Assembly: GCF_000016345.1 (NCBI RefSeq)
Contig: NC_009379.1
Location: forward strand, 620,001 to 684,000
Reading direction: 5' to 3'
Source: Polynucleobacter asymbioticus QLW-P1DMWA-1
Lineage (GTDB): Bacteria; Pseudomonadota; Gammaproteobacteria; Burkholderiales; Burkholderiaceae
Length of the DNA stretch: 64,000 nt
Below the pieces are notes generated by a model. The model had not been told where the DNA came from. It saw nothing but the letters and a program-made list of their open reading frames with translations, and searched no databases. The translations under genes were made by a program, and so were the position numbers. Below, in pieces: positions 1-7,310 of this stretch (positions are counted from its first letter, which is position 1; each line of letters opens with the position of its first letter).

Positions 1-635
1 TGATATTGTTAATTGGTGTGATGGTTGCCTTGTATGGTGGCTATGCTACTCCCGCAGAAACTGCGGGATTGGGAGCGGTATTCGCTTTCTTATTAATTGC
101 TGTGATATATAAGATGTGGCGCTTCAAGGATTTGTATCCATTGCTTGATGTCACGATAAGAGAGTCTGCGATGCTGATGTTCATTATCGGCATGTCCTTG
201 TTATTTGCTAACGTCATGAGCTACCTCCATCTTAGTCAATCTGCTGCGCAAGCTATTGTTGACTTAGGGGCTTCTCGATGGGTGTTGTTGGCTGCAATCT
301 TAGTAATGGTAATTGTGCTGGGCTTTTTCTTGCCGCCCGTCTCTATTATTTTGATGACCTCTCCAATCTTCTTGCCGCCTTTGCGTGCGGCTGGTTTTGA
401 CTTAATTTGGTTTGGTGTAGTAATGACGATCGTGATGGAGACTGGTTTGATACATCCACCAGTTGGACTTAATATTTTTGTCATTAAAAATATTGCTCCT
501 GATATTACCTTGACCGAAATTATTAATGGTGTACTGCCTTTTGTAGTGATCATGCTCCTCTCAGTAGTGTTACTTTGTGTATTCCCGGGAATAGCCACGG
601 GTTTATCCGACTGGGTAATGGGCGCACCTCTTTAG
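1..635 (+). CDS. dctM: TRAP transporter large permease (DctM), 3' part only
   Basis: This is the C-terminal half of a TRAP-type dicarboxylate transporter large membrane subunit. The reading frame is already open at the left edge, so the start lies outside the window; about 210 of the usual 430 residues are present. What is visible is a run of hydrophobic membrane segments, a PPVS-containing loop and the segment METGLIHPPVGLN, typical of the DctM family. It ends 24 bases before matB on the same strand, so the two are probably co-transcribed. That suggests malonate or a related dicarboxylate as substrate, which is inference. The small permease and binding protein would be expected upstream, outside the window. 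Confidence 0.9.
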   Translation, partial: ILLIGVMVALYGGYATPAETAGLGAVFAFLLIAVIYKMWRFKDLYPLLDVTIRESAMLMFIIGMSLLFANVMSYLHLSQSAAQAIVDLGASRWVLLAAILVMVIVLGFFLPPVSIILMTSPIFLPPLRAAGFDLIWFGVVMTIVMETGLIHPPVGLNIFVIKNIAPDITLTEIINGVLPFVVIMLLSVVLLCVFPGIATGLSDWVMGAPL

Positions 636-659
636 ATTAAGAAATTTAGGATAGTTTTC

Positions 660-2183
660 ATGAATTTATATTCAGTGCTGGAAAAAGGTTTTCCAAAAGA
701 TAAAAAAGCATGCGCCTTAGAAACGCATGATGGTCTTTATTACTCTTGGGATGATCTAGAGCGTGCCACTGCAAAGATGGCAAATTTATTAAAAGGTCTG
801 AAGTTACCAGCAGGTTCAAGAGTGGCTGTTCAGGTTGAAAAATCGCCTGAAGCACTCTTTCTGTACCTGGCTACGATTCGCGCCGGTTATGTGTATTTGC
901 CTTTAAATACTGCGTATCAGTCAGCTGAAATTCAGTACTTTATTGAGAATGCCGAGCCAGCAGTGATGGTTTGCAGCGGCAAGAATTTTTCTTGGGTATC
1001 TAAGGTTGCCTTTAAAGCGGGCACTAAACATGTCTTTACTTTAAATGATGACCGAACAGGTACTTTGCTCGAGCGTGCTGCAGGATTAAGCGATAGCTTT
1101 AAGACTGTGGTTACTAAAGACGATGACTTGGCTGCGATTTTGTATACCTCTGGTACTACAGGCCGTAGCAAAGGCGCCATGCTGTCTCATAAGAATTTAT
1201 ATAGCAATGCACAAGTATTACAAAAATTCTGGGGCTGGAAAAAGGGCGACGTGCTGTTGCATGCTTTGCCTATTTTCCACGTACACGGATTGTTTGTGGC
1301 AGCCCACGGTGCATTAATCAATGGCAGCAAGATGATTTGGTTGCCGCGCTTAGACGTATCTCAACTGATTCATCATATGCCGCAATCAACTGTGATGATG
1401 GGTGTGCCTACTTTCTATGTTCGCCTATTGGCGGACAAGAATTTCAATAAGAATGTAGCTCGTAATATGCGTTTATTCGTTTGTGGCTCAGCACCGCTGC
1501 TTACAGAAACATTTAATACTTTCAAAGAAGTGATTGGTCAACCAATACTGGAACGCTATGGCATGAGTGAAACTGTGATGTTAGTTTCTAACCCATACAA
1601 AGGTAAGCGTGTAGGCGGCTCAGTTGGGCGTCCTTTACCAGGAGTCAAGGTTCGCGTAGTAAACGAGAACAACAAGCCCTGTGGTGTTGACGAGATTGGC
1701 AGCATTCAGGTAAAAGGCCCCAATATATTTAAGGGTTACTGGCATATGCCAGAAAAGACCGCCGAAGAATTTACCAAGGATGGTTGGTTTAAGACTGGTG
1801 ACGTTGGTCGTTGGGGTGGTGATGCCAATGGCGGCAAAGCACCTAAAGACTACTTATGCATCGTTGGACGCAGTAAGGACTTGATTATTTCTGGTGGCTA
1901 CAACGTATATCCAAAAGAAATCGAAAGCTTTATTGATGACATGGATGGCGTAGACGAAAGCGCAGTGATCGGCATTCCGCATCCTGATTTTGGTGAAGCG
2001 GTGATGGCAGTGGTAGTGCCTAAAGCGGGTGCAAAGTTGAATGCCGAAGCCATGATTGCTACGCTCAAAACTCAAATTGCGAACTTCAAAATTCCTAAGC
2101 GTTTAGAGATCGTAGGTGATTTACCTCGGAATGCAATGGGTAAAGTGCAAAAGAATATTTTGCGTCAGCAATATACGAGTTAG
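660..2183 (+). CDS. matB: Malonyl-CoA synthase
   Basis: An acyl-adenylate-forming ligase of 507 residues, the usual MatB length, predicted to make malonyl-CoA from malonate, CoA and ATP in the cytoplasm. The adenylation P-loop YTSGTTGRSKGAM lies near residue 160, the YGMSET motif near 299, the TGDVG motif near 380, and the C-terminal catalytic lysine region GKVQKNILRQQY at the end. The segments VAVQVEKS, LPLNTAYQ, MGVPTFYVRLL and SNPYKGKR match what I recall of rhizobial MatB far better than generic fatty-acid CoA ligases. An AGGA Shine-Dalgarno lies about nine bases before the ATG. It follows a TRAP permease, supporting a malonate uptake and activation unit. No malonyl-CoA decarboxylase (matA) is seen in the window; it could lie to the left. 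Confidence 0.88.
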   Translation: MNLYSVLEKGFPKDKKACALETHDGLYYSWDDLERATAKMANLLKGLKLPAGSRVAVQVEKSPEALFLYLATIRAGYVYLPLNTAYQSAEIQYFIENAEPAVMVCSGKNFSWVSKVAFKAGTKHVFTLNDDRTGTLLERAAGLSDSFKTVVTKDDDLAAILYTSGTTGRSKGAMLSHKNLYSNAQVLQKFWGWKKGDVLLHALPIFHVHGLFVAAHGALINGSKMIWLPRLDVSQLIHHMPQSTVMMGVPTFYVRLLADKNFNKNVARNMRLFVCGSAPLLTETFNTFKEVIGQPILERYGMSETVMLVSNPYKGKRVGGSVGRPLPGVKVRVVNENNKPCGVDEIGSIQVKGPNIFKGYWHMPEKTAEEFTKDGWFKTGDVGRWGGDANGGKAPKDYLCIVGRSKDLIISGGYNVYPKEIESFIDDMDGVDESAVIGIPHPDFGEAVMAVVVPKAGAKLNAEAMIATLKTQIANFKIPKRLEIVGDLPRNAMGKVQKNILRQQYTS

Positions 2184-3002
2184 TTAAAACCCAAATGCCT
2201 TGCGGCTTTCATTAAGCATGAAGGCTGCAAGGAATAGCAACATCACGCCAAAGACTCTCTTGAGTTGTCCCACATTCAGCTTTCTGGCCATCTTGGCGCC
2301 AATCGGCGCGGTAAAGATGCTGACCGCTACGATGCATGCAACTGCTGGCAGGTAGACAAACCCAAGCGAACCTACTGGTAAGTTGGGATTTCCCCAGCTA
2401 CCATACATATAACCCAATGTAGCTGCCGCTGCAATTGGAAATCCCAAGCCAGATGAGCTGGCCATGGCATTGTGGGGCTTCACGTTACACCACAGCATGA
2501 ATGGTACGGTAATGAAGGCACCCCCAGCGCCAACCAAACTTGCGAGTGCGCCGGCAAACGTTCCAAAGCCAAACAGGCCTAAAGGCCCGGGCAATTCTCT
2601 GCCAGGCTTTGGTTTTTTGTTCAATAGCATTTGGATAGAGCTATACACAATGAAGATAGCAAAAAAAAGAGAAAGCCAGGAGGTCTTCAAGGCTTCAAAT
2701 AATTCACTACCACCTACTAGGCCACCAAAAATCATTCCAGGACTCAATGCAACAACTAGTTTCCAGTCAACGGATCCATGTTTGTGATGTGCCCAAATAG
2801 CCGAAGAGGTAGTGAACAAAATCGTTGCCATACCAGTAGCAATGGCCATATGCACAATGACTTCTGGATTGAAGCCGAGATGACCAAAAACCAAGATCAT
2901 GAATGGCACGAGAATCATGCCGCCACCAATCCCTAAGAGGCCGGCTAAAAATCCCGAGATGCCGCCGCACAACATCAGCATCAAGATATCGCTTAGTAAC
3001 AT
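2184..3002 (-). CDS. TauE/SafE family sulfite/organosulfonate exporter
   Basis: A 272-residue inner-membrane protein with about eight hydrophobic segments and the two glycine-rich repeats characteristic of TauE/SafE (formerly DUF81): GGISGFLAGLLGIGGGMIL near the N-terminus and FAGALASLVGAGGAFITVPF in the second half. The family exports sulfite, sulfoacetate or similar anions, but the substrate cannot be read from sequence. It is convergent with matB: the two stop codons abut with no intervening base. On its own strand it follows the 6S RNA gene, so read-through from zapA/ssrS is possible. Confidence 0.88.
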   Translation of the reverse strand: MLLSDILMLMLCGGISGFLAGLLGIGGGMILVPFMILVFGHLGFNPEVIVHMAIATGMATILFTTSSAIWAHHKHGSVDWKLVVALSPGMIFGGLVGGSELFEALKTSWLSLFFAIFIVYSSIQMLLNKKPKPGRELPGPLGLFGFGTFAGALASLVGAGGAFITVPFMLWCNVKPHNAMASSSGLGFPIAAAATLGYMYGSWGNPNLPVGSLGFVYLPAVACIVAVSIFTAPIGAKMARKLNVGQLKRVFGVMLLFLAAFMLNESRKAFGF

Positions 3003-3004
3003 GA

Positions 3005-3182
3005 ATTCCCCGCCTTAGCCGCTAGGCCGTCATCCTGAACCCTAAGGTTCAAGGTGGAACGGCTACTCTGCTTCGGGTGCATTAAGAGGCTCAGGGAGTG
3101 ACCAGCTCGAGGCTGACACTGTGAACTTTCGAAACGCTCACGCCCACAAGGTAAAGATCGTTCCGGATGCTTGCGCATCGGT
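3005..3182 (-). ncRNA. ssrS: 6S RNA (ssrS)
   Basis: Read on the minus strand, directly after the zapA stop codon, this stretch carries the signature of 6S RNA, the regulator that mimics an open promoter and binds sigma70 RNA polymerase. The 3' half contains CACCTTGAACC, then a GGGTTCA partner, then GGCCT-GCGGC, matching the E. coli order CACCTTGAACC / GGGTTCA / GCCTGCGGC. A CTCCCTGAGCC element sits in the 5' half. The location immediately downstream of zapA is the conserved synteny in proteobacteria. Ends are estimated from the paired arms and the expected length of about 180 nt. Confidence 0.85.
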
Positions 3183-3542
3183 TCAAGGAACTATTGGCCT
3201 TGGCGAACCAGGCAGGGAAAGGGTTTGCATCAAAGTATCGACTTGCTCTTCAAGCGCACGAATTTCTGCTTTTAGTCGAACTACTTCATCAGGGCTTACA
3301 TTTGTGGAAGCGCTGGATTGCGGTTGTTTCTTTTGTAGAGTGATTAAGTCGCCAGCAATTTTGAGAGCAGCCATCATGCTCGCTCGCTCGATGCTGCGAT
3401 TACCGCCGCCAATAGCGAGTTGAATTTGCTCGTCAACCAACACGCATGCTGCACGAAGTAGGGGTTCGTGTTCTGCGCTAGTGGCAAGAGTGATCTTCTG
3501 CCCAGCAAGAGTTACTTCAATGCGTTGTTGGCTCACTGTCAT
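3183..3542 (-). CDS. zapA: Cell division protein ZapA
   Basis: ZapA binds FtsZ and bundles protofilaments at the division site. I place the start at the ATG at 3542 (protein beginning MTVSQQRIEVTLAGQKI), giving 119 residues, because the conserved ZapA fold starts there; the upstream in-frame start at 3575 would add 11 unlikely residues. The N-terminal globular part (IEVTLAGQKITL, then a conserved helix with ACVLVDEQIQ) is followed by a coiled-coil C-terminal half (VRLKAEIRALEEQVDTLMQ). The gene overlaps the 3' end of the upstream coiled-coil gene by 26 bases, so translational coupling is likely. 6S RNA follows. Confidence 0.9.
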   Translation of the reverse strand: MTVSQQRIEVTLAGQKITLATSAEHEPLLRAACVLVDEQIQLAIGGGNRSIERASMMAALKIAGDLITLQKKQPQSSASTNVSPDEVVRLKAEIRALEEQVDTLMQTLSLPGSPRPIVP

Positions 3543-3804
3543 CCTCTGGAGTAATTGGGGGAATTGTTTCGCCAAGCAAGTTTAATTGGCGGCCATCATT
3601 TTGATCTGGTAAGCGACTCAAAATACGTTGCACCCGTTTCTGAGCATCTTCAATTTTATTTTCCAATTGCGCACGATTTTGATGGAGGTTTGTGACCGCC
3701 TCGTTAATTAGCGCAATCTTTTCAGCTAGCCGAGCAATAGAAGATCGCAGCGCATCTATGTCGCTGGAGCTATCGCCTGGGGGAAGTGGGGTTAATTCGC
3801 TCAT
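3517..3804 (-). CDS. Small coiled-coil protein upstream of zapA (TIGR02449/ZapB-like)
   Basis: A 95-residue acidic protein whose centre (about residues 18-65) is a predicted coiled coil with heptad-like hydrophobic spacing (IARLAEKIALINEAV, then NRAQLENKIEDAQKRVQRI). Its tail is proline- and acid-rich. Small coiled-coil genes of the TIGR02449/ZapB-like kind commonly precede zapA in beta- and gammaproteobacteria, so a role at the division ring is a reasonable guess, but it rests on context and general architecture only. It overlaps the zapA start by 26 bases. Confidence 0.7.
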   Translation of the reverse strand: MSELTPLPPGDSSSDIDALRSSIARLAEKIALINEAVTNLHQNRAQLENKIEDAQKRVQRILSRLPDQNDGRQLNLLGETIPPITPEDDSEPTTH

Positions 3805-3891
3805 ATTGGCATTGTAGCCTTGAGAAAGGAAGCTTTGCGCTACACCCCTGTTTTCGCTTTACCTGCTCTGAAATAACCCTATTTTGATCTT

Positions 3892-3919
3892 AAAAGGAAG
3901 GGTTGGGCTGGCAACCCTT
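3892..3919 (-). terminator. Rho-independent terminator of the TonB receptor gene
   Basis: The 8-bp inverted repeat AAGGGTTG / CAACCCTT (3898-3905 and 3912-3919, six-base loop) lies just after the receptor stop codon. On the minus strand it is followed by CCTTTTA. It closes the riboswitch-controlled unit. Confidence 0.75.
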
Positions 3920-3927
3920 CAGATCGG

Positions 3928-6048
3928 TCAGAAGTTGTATTTTCCGGTGATATAAAACGCTCTGCCATCGCTTGGGTAATAGTAGTAATTATTGCTAAAC
4001 GTTCCATTCGCTGCCATGACATTGGTGTATCCCCCGTAACTCGCATACGAGGCATTCCCTACGTTTTTAATCGTGAACTTTGCATCAAAATTTCCAGTCT
4101 TGTAATTTATATACACATCACCAGCTGTATAGGATGGCATGAGCGCAAGTGAACTGTAATAAATTTGGCTTGCATCATAGTGTTGGCTACTAACGTAATT
4201 CACTACGCCGCCAACAGACCAATTTTCATCTATTGAATAACTTGCTCTGGCGTTTAGTAGTAAGTTGGGGGCTACGGGAATAGCATTTCCAGCGTAGGGA
4301 CCATCAGCATAGTAAGAATGCTGAAATTTACCGCCACCTGCAAGGCTCAGTCGATTAGTAATGTTGGATGATGTATCCATCGCTACACCGCGGCGATTAA
4401 CGTTGTACTGCGAGTTGTAATTTAAGCCTGAAGAAGGGTCATACATGATTTCATTTTGAGAGCTAGATGAAAAAATAGATCCATTCACTCTGACGCTGCT
4501 CCACATCCAGTTACCGCCGACCTCATACGTTTGTGCTATTTGCGGTCTAAGGATCCCGTTAAACACACGGTTATAAGTGTTGGGATCAAATCCCCAGAAT
4601 TCATCAATATTGGGAAAGCGATAAGACTGATTCCACTTCACATAGACTTTTTGCTTGCCTGCGTAATTAAAATTTAAGGCAACATCCCCTGCATTAGCTG
4701 AATAGGTTTGATCAGCAGTGACGGCACCATTCGGTGAGTAAATGTTTGAGTCATAAGTGCTGGCTTGTTGCATTTGATGGCGCGCTCCACCATCAAGACT
4801 GAGTTCTTTCGTAATCGGTAATTTAAGAATTGCATAAAACGATTGATTCAGAACGGATGCATGTTGAGAGTTATAAGGCAGTCCATTGGGATTGGAAATG
4901 TAATAGTCTTGCGTCAAAATGTTGGTGGCGGCAGAACCAAAAGCATTTGTTCCGCCTTGGCCAGCCTTGTTTAATTCATATCCCACAATCCCCGTGCCCA
5001 ATGGCCCTAAGTCTGCCTTTAAGCGAGGAGTTAAGTTCAATTGCCAGCCGGATAGGTTGCTATTACTTGCTCCCACAATAGGGTAGGGCGTTACATTGAG
5101 AGCGGCATCACTATCGTAAAAGGGGTTGTAATAAAAGACTGTTCTATTGGTATAGGAAGCATCTAACTCTCCGATGTAACCATCCCCTAGCCCTTTGGTT
5201 CCGCCAAATCGAACCCCCGCATTGTTGGTTGTGGTGTTTGAGCCAATATTATTGAACTTGGCAGATTGAGGATTTCCTTCCCCAACTTGCCCAACAACAC
5301 CGCCTGGGTTTTGCGCATTCGTGTAACCATAAAAGAAGTCGGTATAGATTTTGTCTATCCCGCCAAATTTTTGGGTGATCTTCGCATCAAAGGCATAAGC
5401 ATTTGCTGCGGAATTTTGCCTCCAACCTTGCGTATTGGAGGTATTGGCCGTTAATTGATATGTAGTGTCTTCAAAGCTATCGCGCAATATTGCATTGTTC
5501 ACTAGGGTTCCATAGCTGCCGTAACTAACGCTAGCTTGATTCAACTTCGAAGTATTTCCATTGGTAATAATGTTAATAACGCCACCAACGGCGCCGTTTC
5601 CGTATTGAACGCTCGCTCCGCCTTGTAATACCTCGATGCGATCAATGGAGTCGATGGGAATTGACTCCCAGCTAATACTTGTTGAATCAATGGAATTAAT
5701 TCTTTGGCCATCAACTAAAATTAATGTGGTGCTATTTGCACCCACACCATAACCACCCATGTCGACAGTTGCATCAAGATTGAGTTGTCCTGGATTAGTG
5801 CTTCGCACATTGAGGCCGCCGATTTGAGATAAAACATCTGGAATATTGCTCGATGTTGAATTGGCAATCTCATCTCGAGTAATTACCTGAACATTCGCCG
5901 GAACTTCATTGAGGTTTTCTTCAAATCGTGAGCCTGTCACGATGACAGTAGATTGAGAGCTTTGTGCAAATGCAGATGTGTATAAGCCAAATGCAAATAG
6001 GGCGCCGCAAAATAGGGCGATAGGCCTTCGCTTGAACTGCTGCTTCAT
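3928..6048 (-). CDS. TonB-dependent outer-membrane receptor, B12-riboswitch controlled (BtuB-like)
   Basis: A 706-residue TonB-dependent transporter. Residues 1-28 form a signal peptide ending AFA. A short VIVTGSR segment near residue 36 precedes the plug domain, which contains the VLVDGQRINS-type and IEVLQGGASVQYGNGAVGGVINI motifs; the remainder is a beta-barrel rich in aromatic and asparagine residues ending in a terminal phenylalanine (GKYNF). The cobalamin riboswitch in its leader indicates that it imports cobalamin or a related corrinoid, as BtuB does. It is the only gene in this unit: no btuCDF lies next to it. An AGGAAG Shine-Dalgarno precedes the ATG. Confidence 0.88.
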   Translation of the reverse strand: MKQQFKRRPIALFCGALFAFGLYTSAFAQSSQSTVIVTGSRFEENLNEVPANVQVITRDEIANSTSSNIPDVLSQIGGLNVRSTNPGQLNLDATVDMGGYGVGANSTTLILVDGQRINSIDSTSISWESIPIDSIDRIEVLQGGASVQYGNGAVGGVINIITNGNTSKLNQASVSYGSYGTLVNNAILRDSFEDTTYQLTANTSNTQGWRQNSAANAYAFDAKITQKFGGIDKIYTDFFYGYTNAQNPGGVVGQVGEGNPQSAKFNNIGSNTTTNNAGVRFGGTKGLGDGYIGELDASYTNRTVFYYNPFYDSDAALNVTPYPIVGASNSNLSGWQLNLTPRLKADLGPLGTGIVGYELNKAGQGGTNAFGSAATNILTQDYYISNPNGLPYNSQHASVLNQSFYAILKLPITKELSLDGGARHQMQQASTYDSNIYSPNGAVTADQTYSANAGDVALNFNYAGKQKVYVKWNQSYRFPNIDEFWGFDPNTYNRVFNGILRPQIAQTYEVGGNWMWSSVRVNGSIFSSSSQNEIMYDPSSGLNYNSQYNVNRRGVAMDTSSNITNRLSLAGGGKFQHSYYADGPYAGNAIPVAPNLLLNARASYSIDENWSVGGVVNYVSSQHYDASQIYYSSLALMPSYTAGDVYINYKTGNFDAKFTIKNVGNASYASYGGYTNVMAANGTFSNNYYYYPSDGRAFYITGKYNF

Positions 6049-6071
6049 TCATGACTTCCTGTTATCGATTG

Positions 6072-6096
6072 CCTAACTAACTTCCCCGTTAGTTGG
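6072..6096 (-). promoter_or_regulatory. Hairpin between riboswitch and receptor start (expression-platform candidate)
   Basis: Inverted repeat AACTAAC / GTTAGTT with a six-base loop, about 25-50 bases before the receptor ATG and downstream of the riboswitch aptamer on the minus strand. It has no U-run, so it is not an obvious terminator. It could be part of a translation-controlling expression platform. Confidence 0.4.
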
Positions 6097-6202
6097 GTCG
6101 AACAGAATTTCACGTGCAAGAGATCAGGCGTCAATTTGGCGTCGCATCAAGAGATAGGGCGCTGTCATCGGCGCGCGAAGGTCCCCGTCCGCAAAATTCC
6201 AC

Positions 6203-6395
6203 CTGTCTTGGCCGGTATCCGGGCTAGTAAATCTCAGAATCTGGCCTTCCCATGCAATTGACGCGCACAGTGGCTATTTCAGACTCCTGACCCTTTTCAT
6301 GTCTGAAAGAGGGCATTTACTTACCGTTGCGGGGGCAGCACACGTTTTGTGTTTCCCGTTTAACTCTGTTGCATTGCAACAAAGCACCACGACCC
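6203..6395 (-). promoter_or_regulatory. Cobalamin (AdoCbl) riboswitch
   Basis: The minus strand shows the conserved cobalamin aptamer elements in order: AAACGGGAAAC, GCTGCCCCCGCAACGGTAAG (B12 box core), GTCAGGAGTC, GCCACTG, GGGAAGGC, and GCCCGGATACCGGCCA. These sit between the likely promoter near 6400-6460 and the TonB receptor gene. In the family, adenosylcobalamin binding represses expression, so the receptor should be made when B12 is scarce. Confidence 0.95.
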
Positions 6396-6488
6396 CTGGA
6401 TTTTAGCTCATAACAGAGGCTGTTTAGGGTTTTAGCCCCTCTTTTGGGGCGAAAAAGCCTACAATAGAGGGTCTAGGATGAAGGATTC

Positions 6489-7106
6489 ATGACAGCATTA
6501 GACAAGCACCTCGAAAAAAACCTGATTCGTCTTCAACTGAGCCAAAACTCAGTGCTTAAAAGCTTAGATTCGGCAGCAATGGCCGATTTAGAGCGCCATT
6601 TAGAAATTTCGGACCTCAAAAAATCAGAAATACTGCTTCATCAAGGTGATCACCAGATGGAGCAGTATTTTGTCCTTGATGGAATTCTCAAGCGTATCGT
6701 TTCCAGTGCCGATGCTAAGGAAATGATCCTGCGTTTTGCCATCGAAAAAGATATTGAAACCAGTTATGCCGCATGGCGCCTGAAGACGGCGGCCCCATAC
6801 AGCATAGCCTGTGTGACTAAGGCTCGTGTCGCCCGTATGCCCATGAAGAAGTGGGCTGAATTCCTGGAGGAGCACAAGCCTCTCAAGGAAAGCTTTGAGT
6901 TTGAAGTCATGCGTTTGATGAGCGAAATCATGGCGCACACCATCACATTGCATATGTTGGATGCCCCGGGCCGGGTAGAGCGTTTCTTGCGTAAATATGA
7001 GGATCTATTTGAGCTGCTTCCTAAAAAAGAGCTGGCCGCGTATCTCAATCTTTCCCCTGAGACCCTGAGCCGCCTCAAAACTAAGCATAAAGAGCTCTTT
7101 ATTTAG
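6489..7106 (+). CDS. CRP/FNR-family transcriptional regulator, candidate regulator of oxalate genes
   Basis: A 205-residue regulator of the CRP/FNR superfamily. The N-terminal half is a cyclic-nucleotide-binding-type beta-roll (LKKSEILLHQGD near residue 45, YFVLDGILKRI near 60-70), followed by a dimer helix and a winged helix-turn-helix at about 178-198. The recognition helix reads PETLSRL, so E191, S194 and R195 match the E-x-x-S-R of FNR that reads TTGA half-sites. Unlike FNR there is no N-terminal cysteine cluster; the only cysteine is C108, so an Fe-S oxygen sensor is unlikely and the effector is unknown. It is divergent from the B12 receptor and ends about 200 bases before oxc. A TACAAT -10-like box lies at 6460-6465. 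Confidence 0.88.
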   Translation: MTALDKHLEKNLIRLQLSQNSVLKSLDSAAMADLERHLEISDLKKSEILLHQGDHQMEQYFVLDGILKRIVSSADAKEMILRFAIEKDIETSYAAWRLKTAAPYSIACVTKARVARMPMKKWAEFLEEHKPLKESFEFEVMRLMSEIMAHTITLHMLDAPGRVERFLRKYEDLFELLPKKELAAYLNLSPETLSRLKTKHKELFI

Positions 7107-7143
7107 GCTTGAACCGCTTTAGATTGCTGGATTTAGGGGGAAA

Positions 7144-7157
7144 TTGACCGAAGTCAA
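7144..7157 (+). promoter_or_regulatory. FNR/CRP-type operator upstream of oxc
   Basis: A perfect 14-bp palindrome, TTGAC-CGAA-GTCAA, the general shape of FNR-family sites (TTGAY-N4-RTCAA). Its centre (7150.5) is 29.5 bases from the first base of the TAATAT box at 7180, which equals a class II position of -41.5 relative to a start near 7192. Confidence 0.75.
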
Positions 7158-7179
7158 TGATGAACCCCACCCTCAAGCC

Positions 7180-7185
7180 TAATAT
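7180..7185 (+). promoter_or_regulatory. Predicted -10 box of the oxc promoter
   Basis: TAATAT matches five of six bases of the sigma70 -10 consensus. It lacks a good -35 and instead has the palindrome at 7144-7157 in the activator position. It predicts a transcript with a leader of about 119 bases before the oxc ATG. Confidence 0.6.
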
Positions 7186-7310
7186 TCATTTCAGCCTAAG
7201 CGGGAACTAAAACCCGTAGTGCAATTCATAACTTAATTGGAGACAGTAGCGCAAGCTAAATTGCTTTTGCCCTCATCGAGTGCCCTTTCGCAATTCATAT
7301 AAAAACTACT

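Noticed and set aside
236..598. Antisense frame (120 codons) inside the TRAP permease
   Set aside because: The plus-strand permease is clearly recognised, and this frame has biased low-complexity content.
6435..6450. GCCCC / GGGGC hairpin before the CRP/FNR regulator
   Set aside because: No U-run on either strand directly after it, so I do not call a terminator; it may be chance or part of a promoter region.
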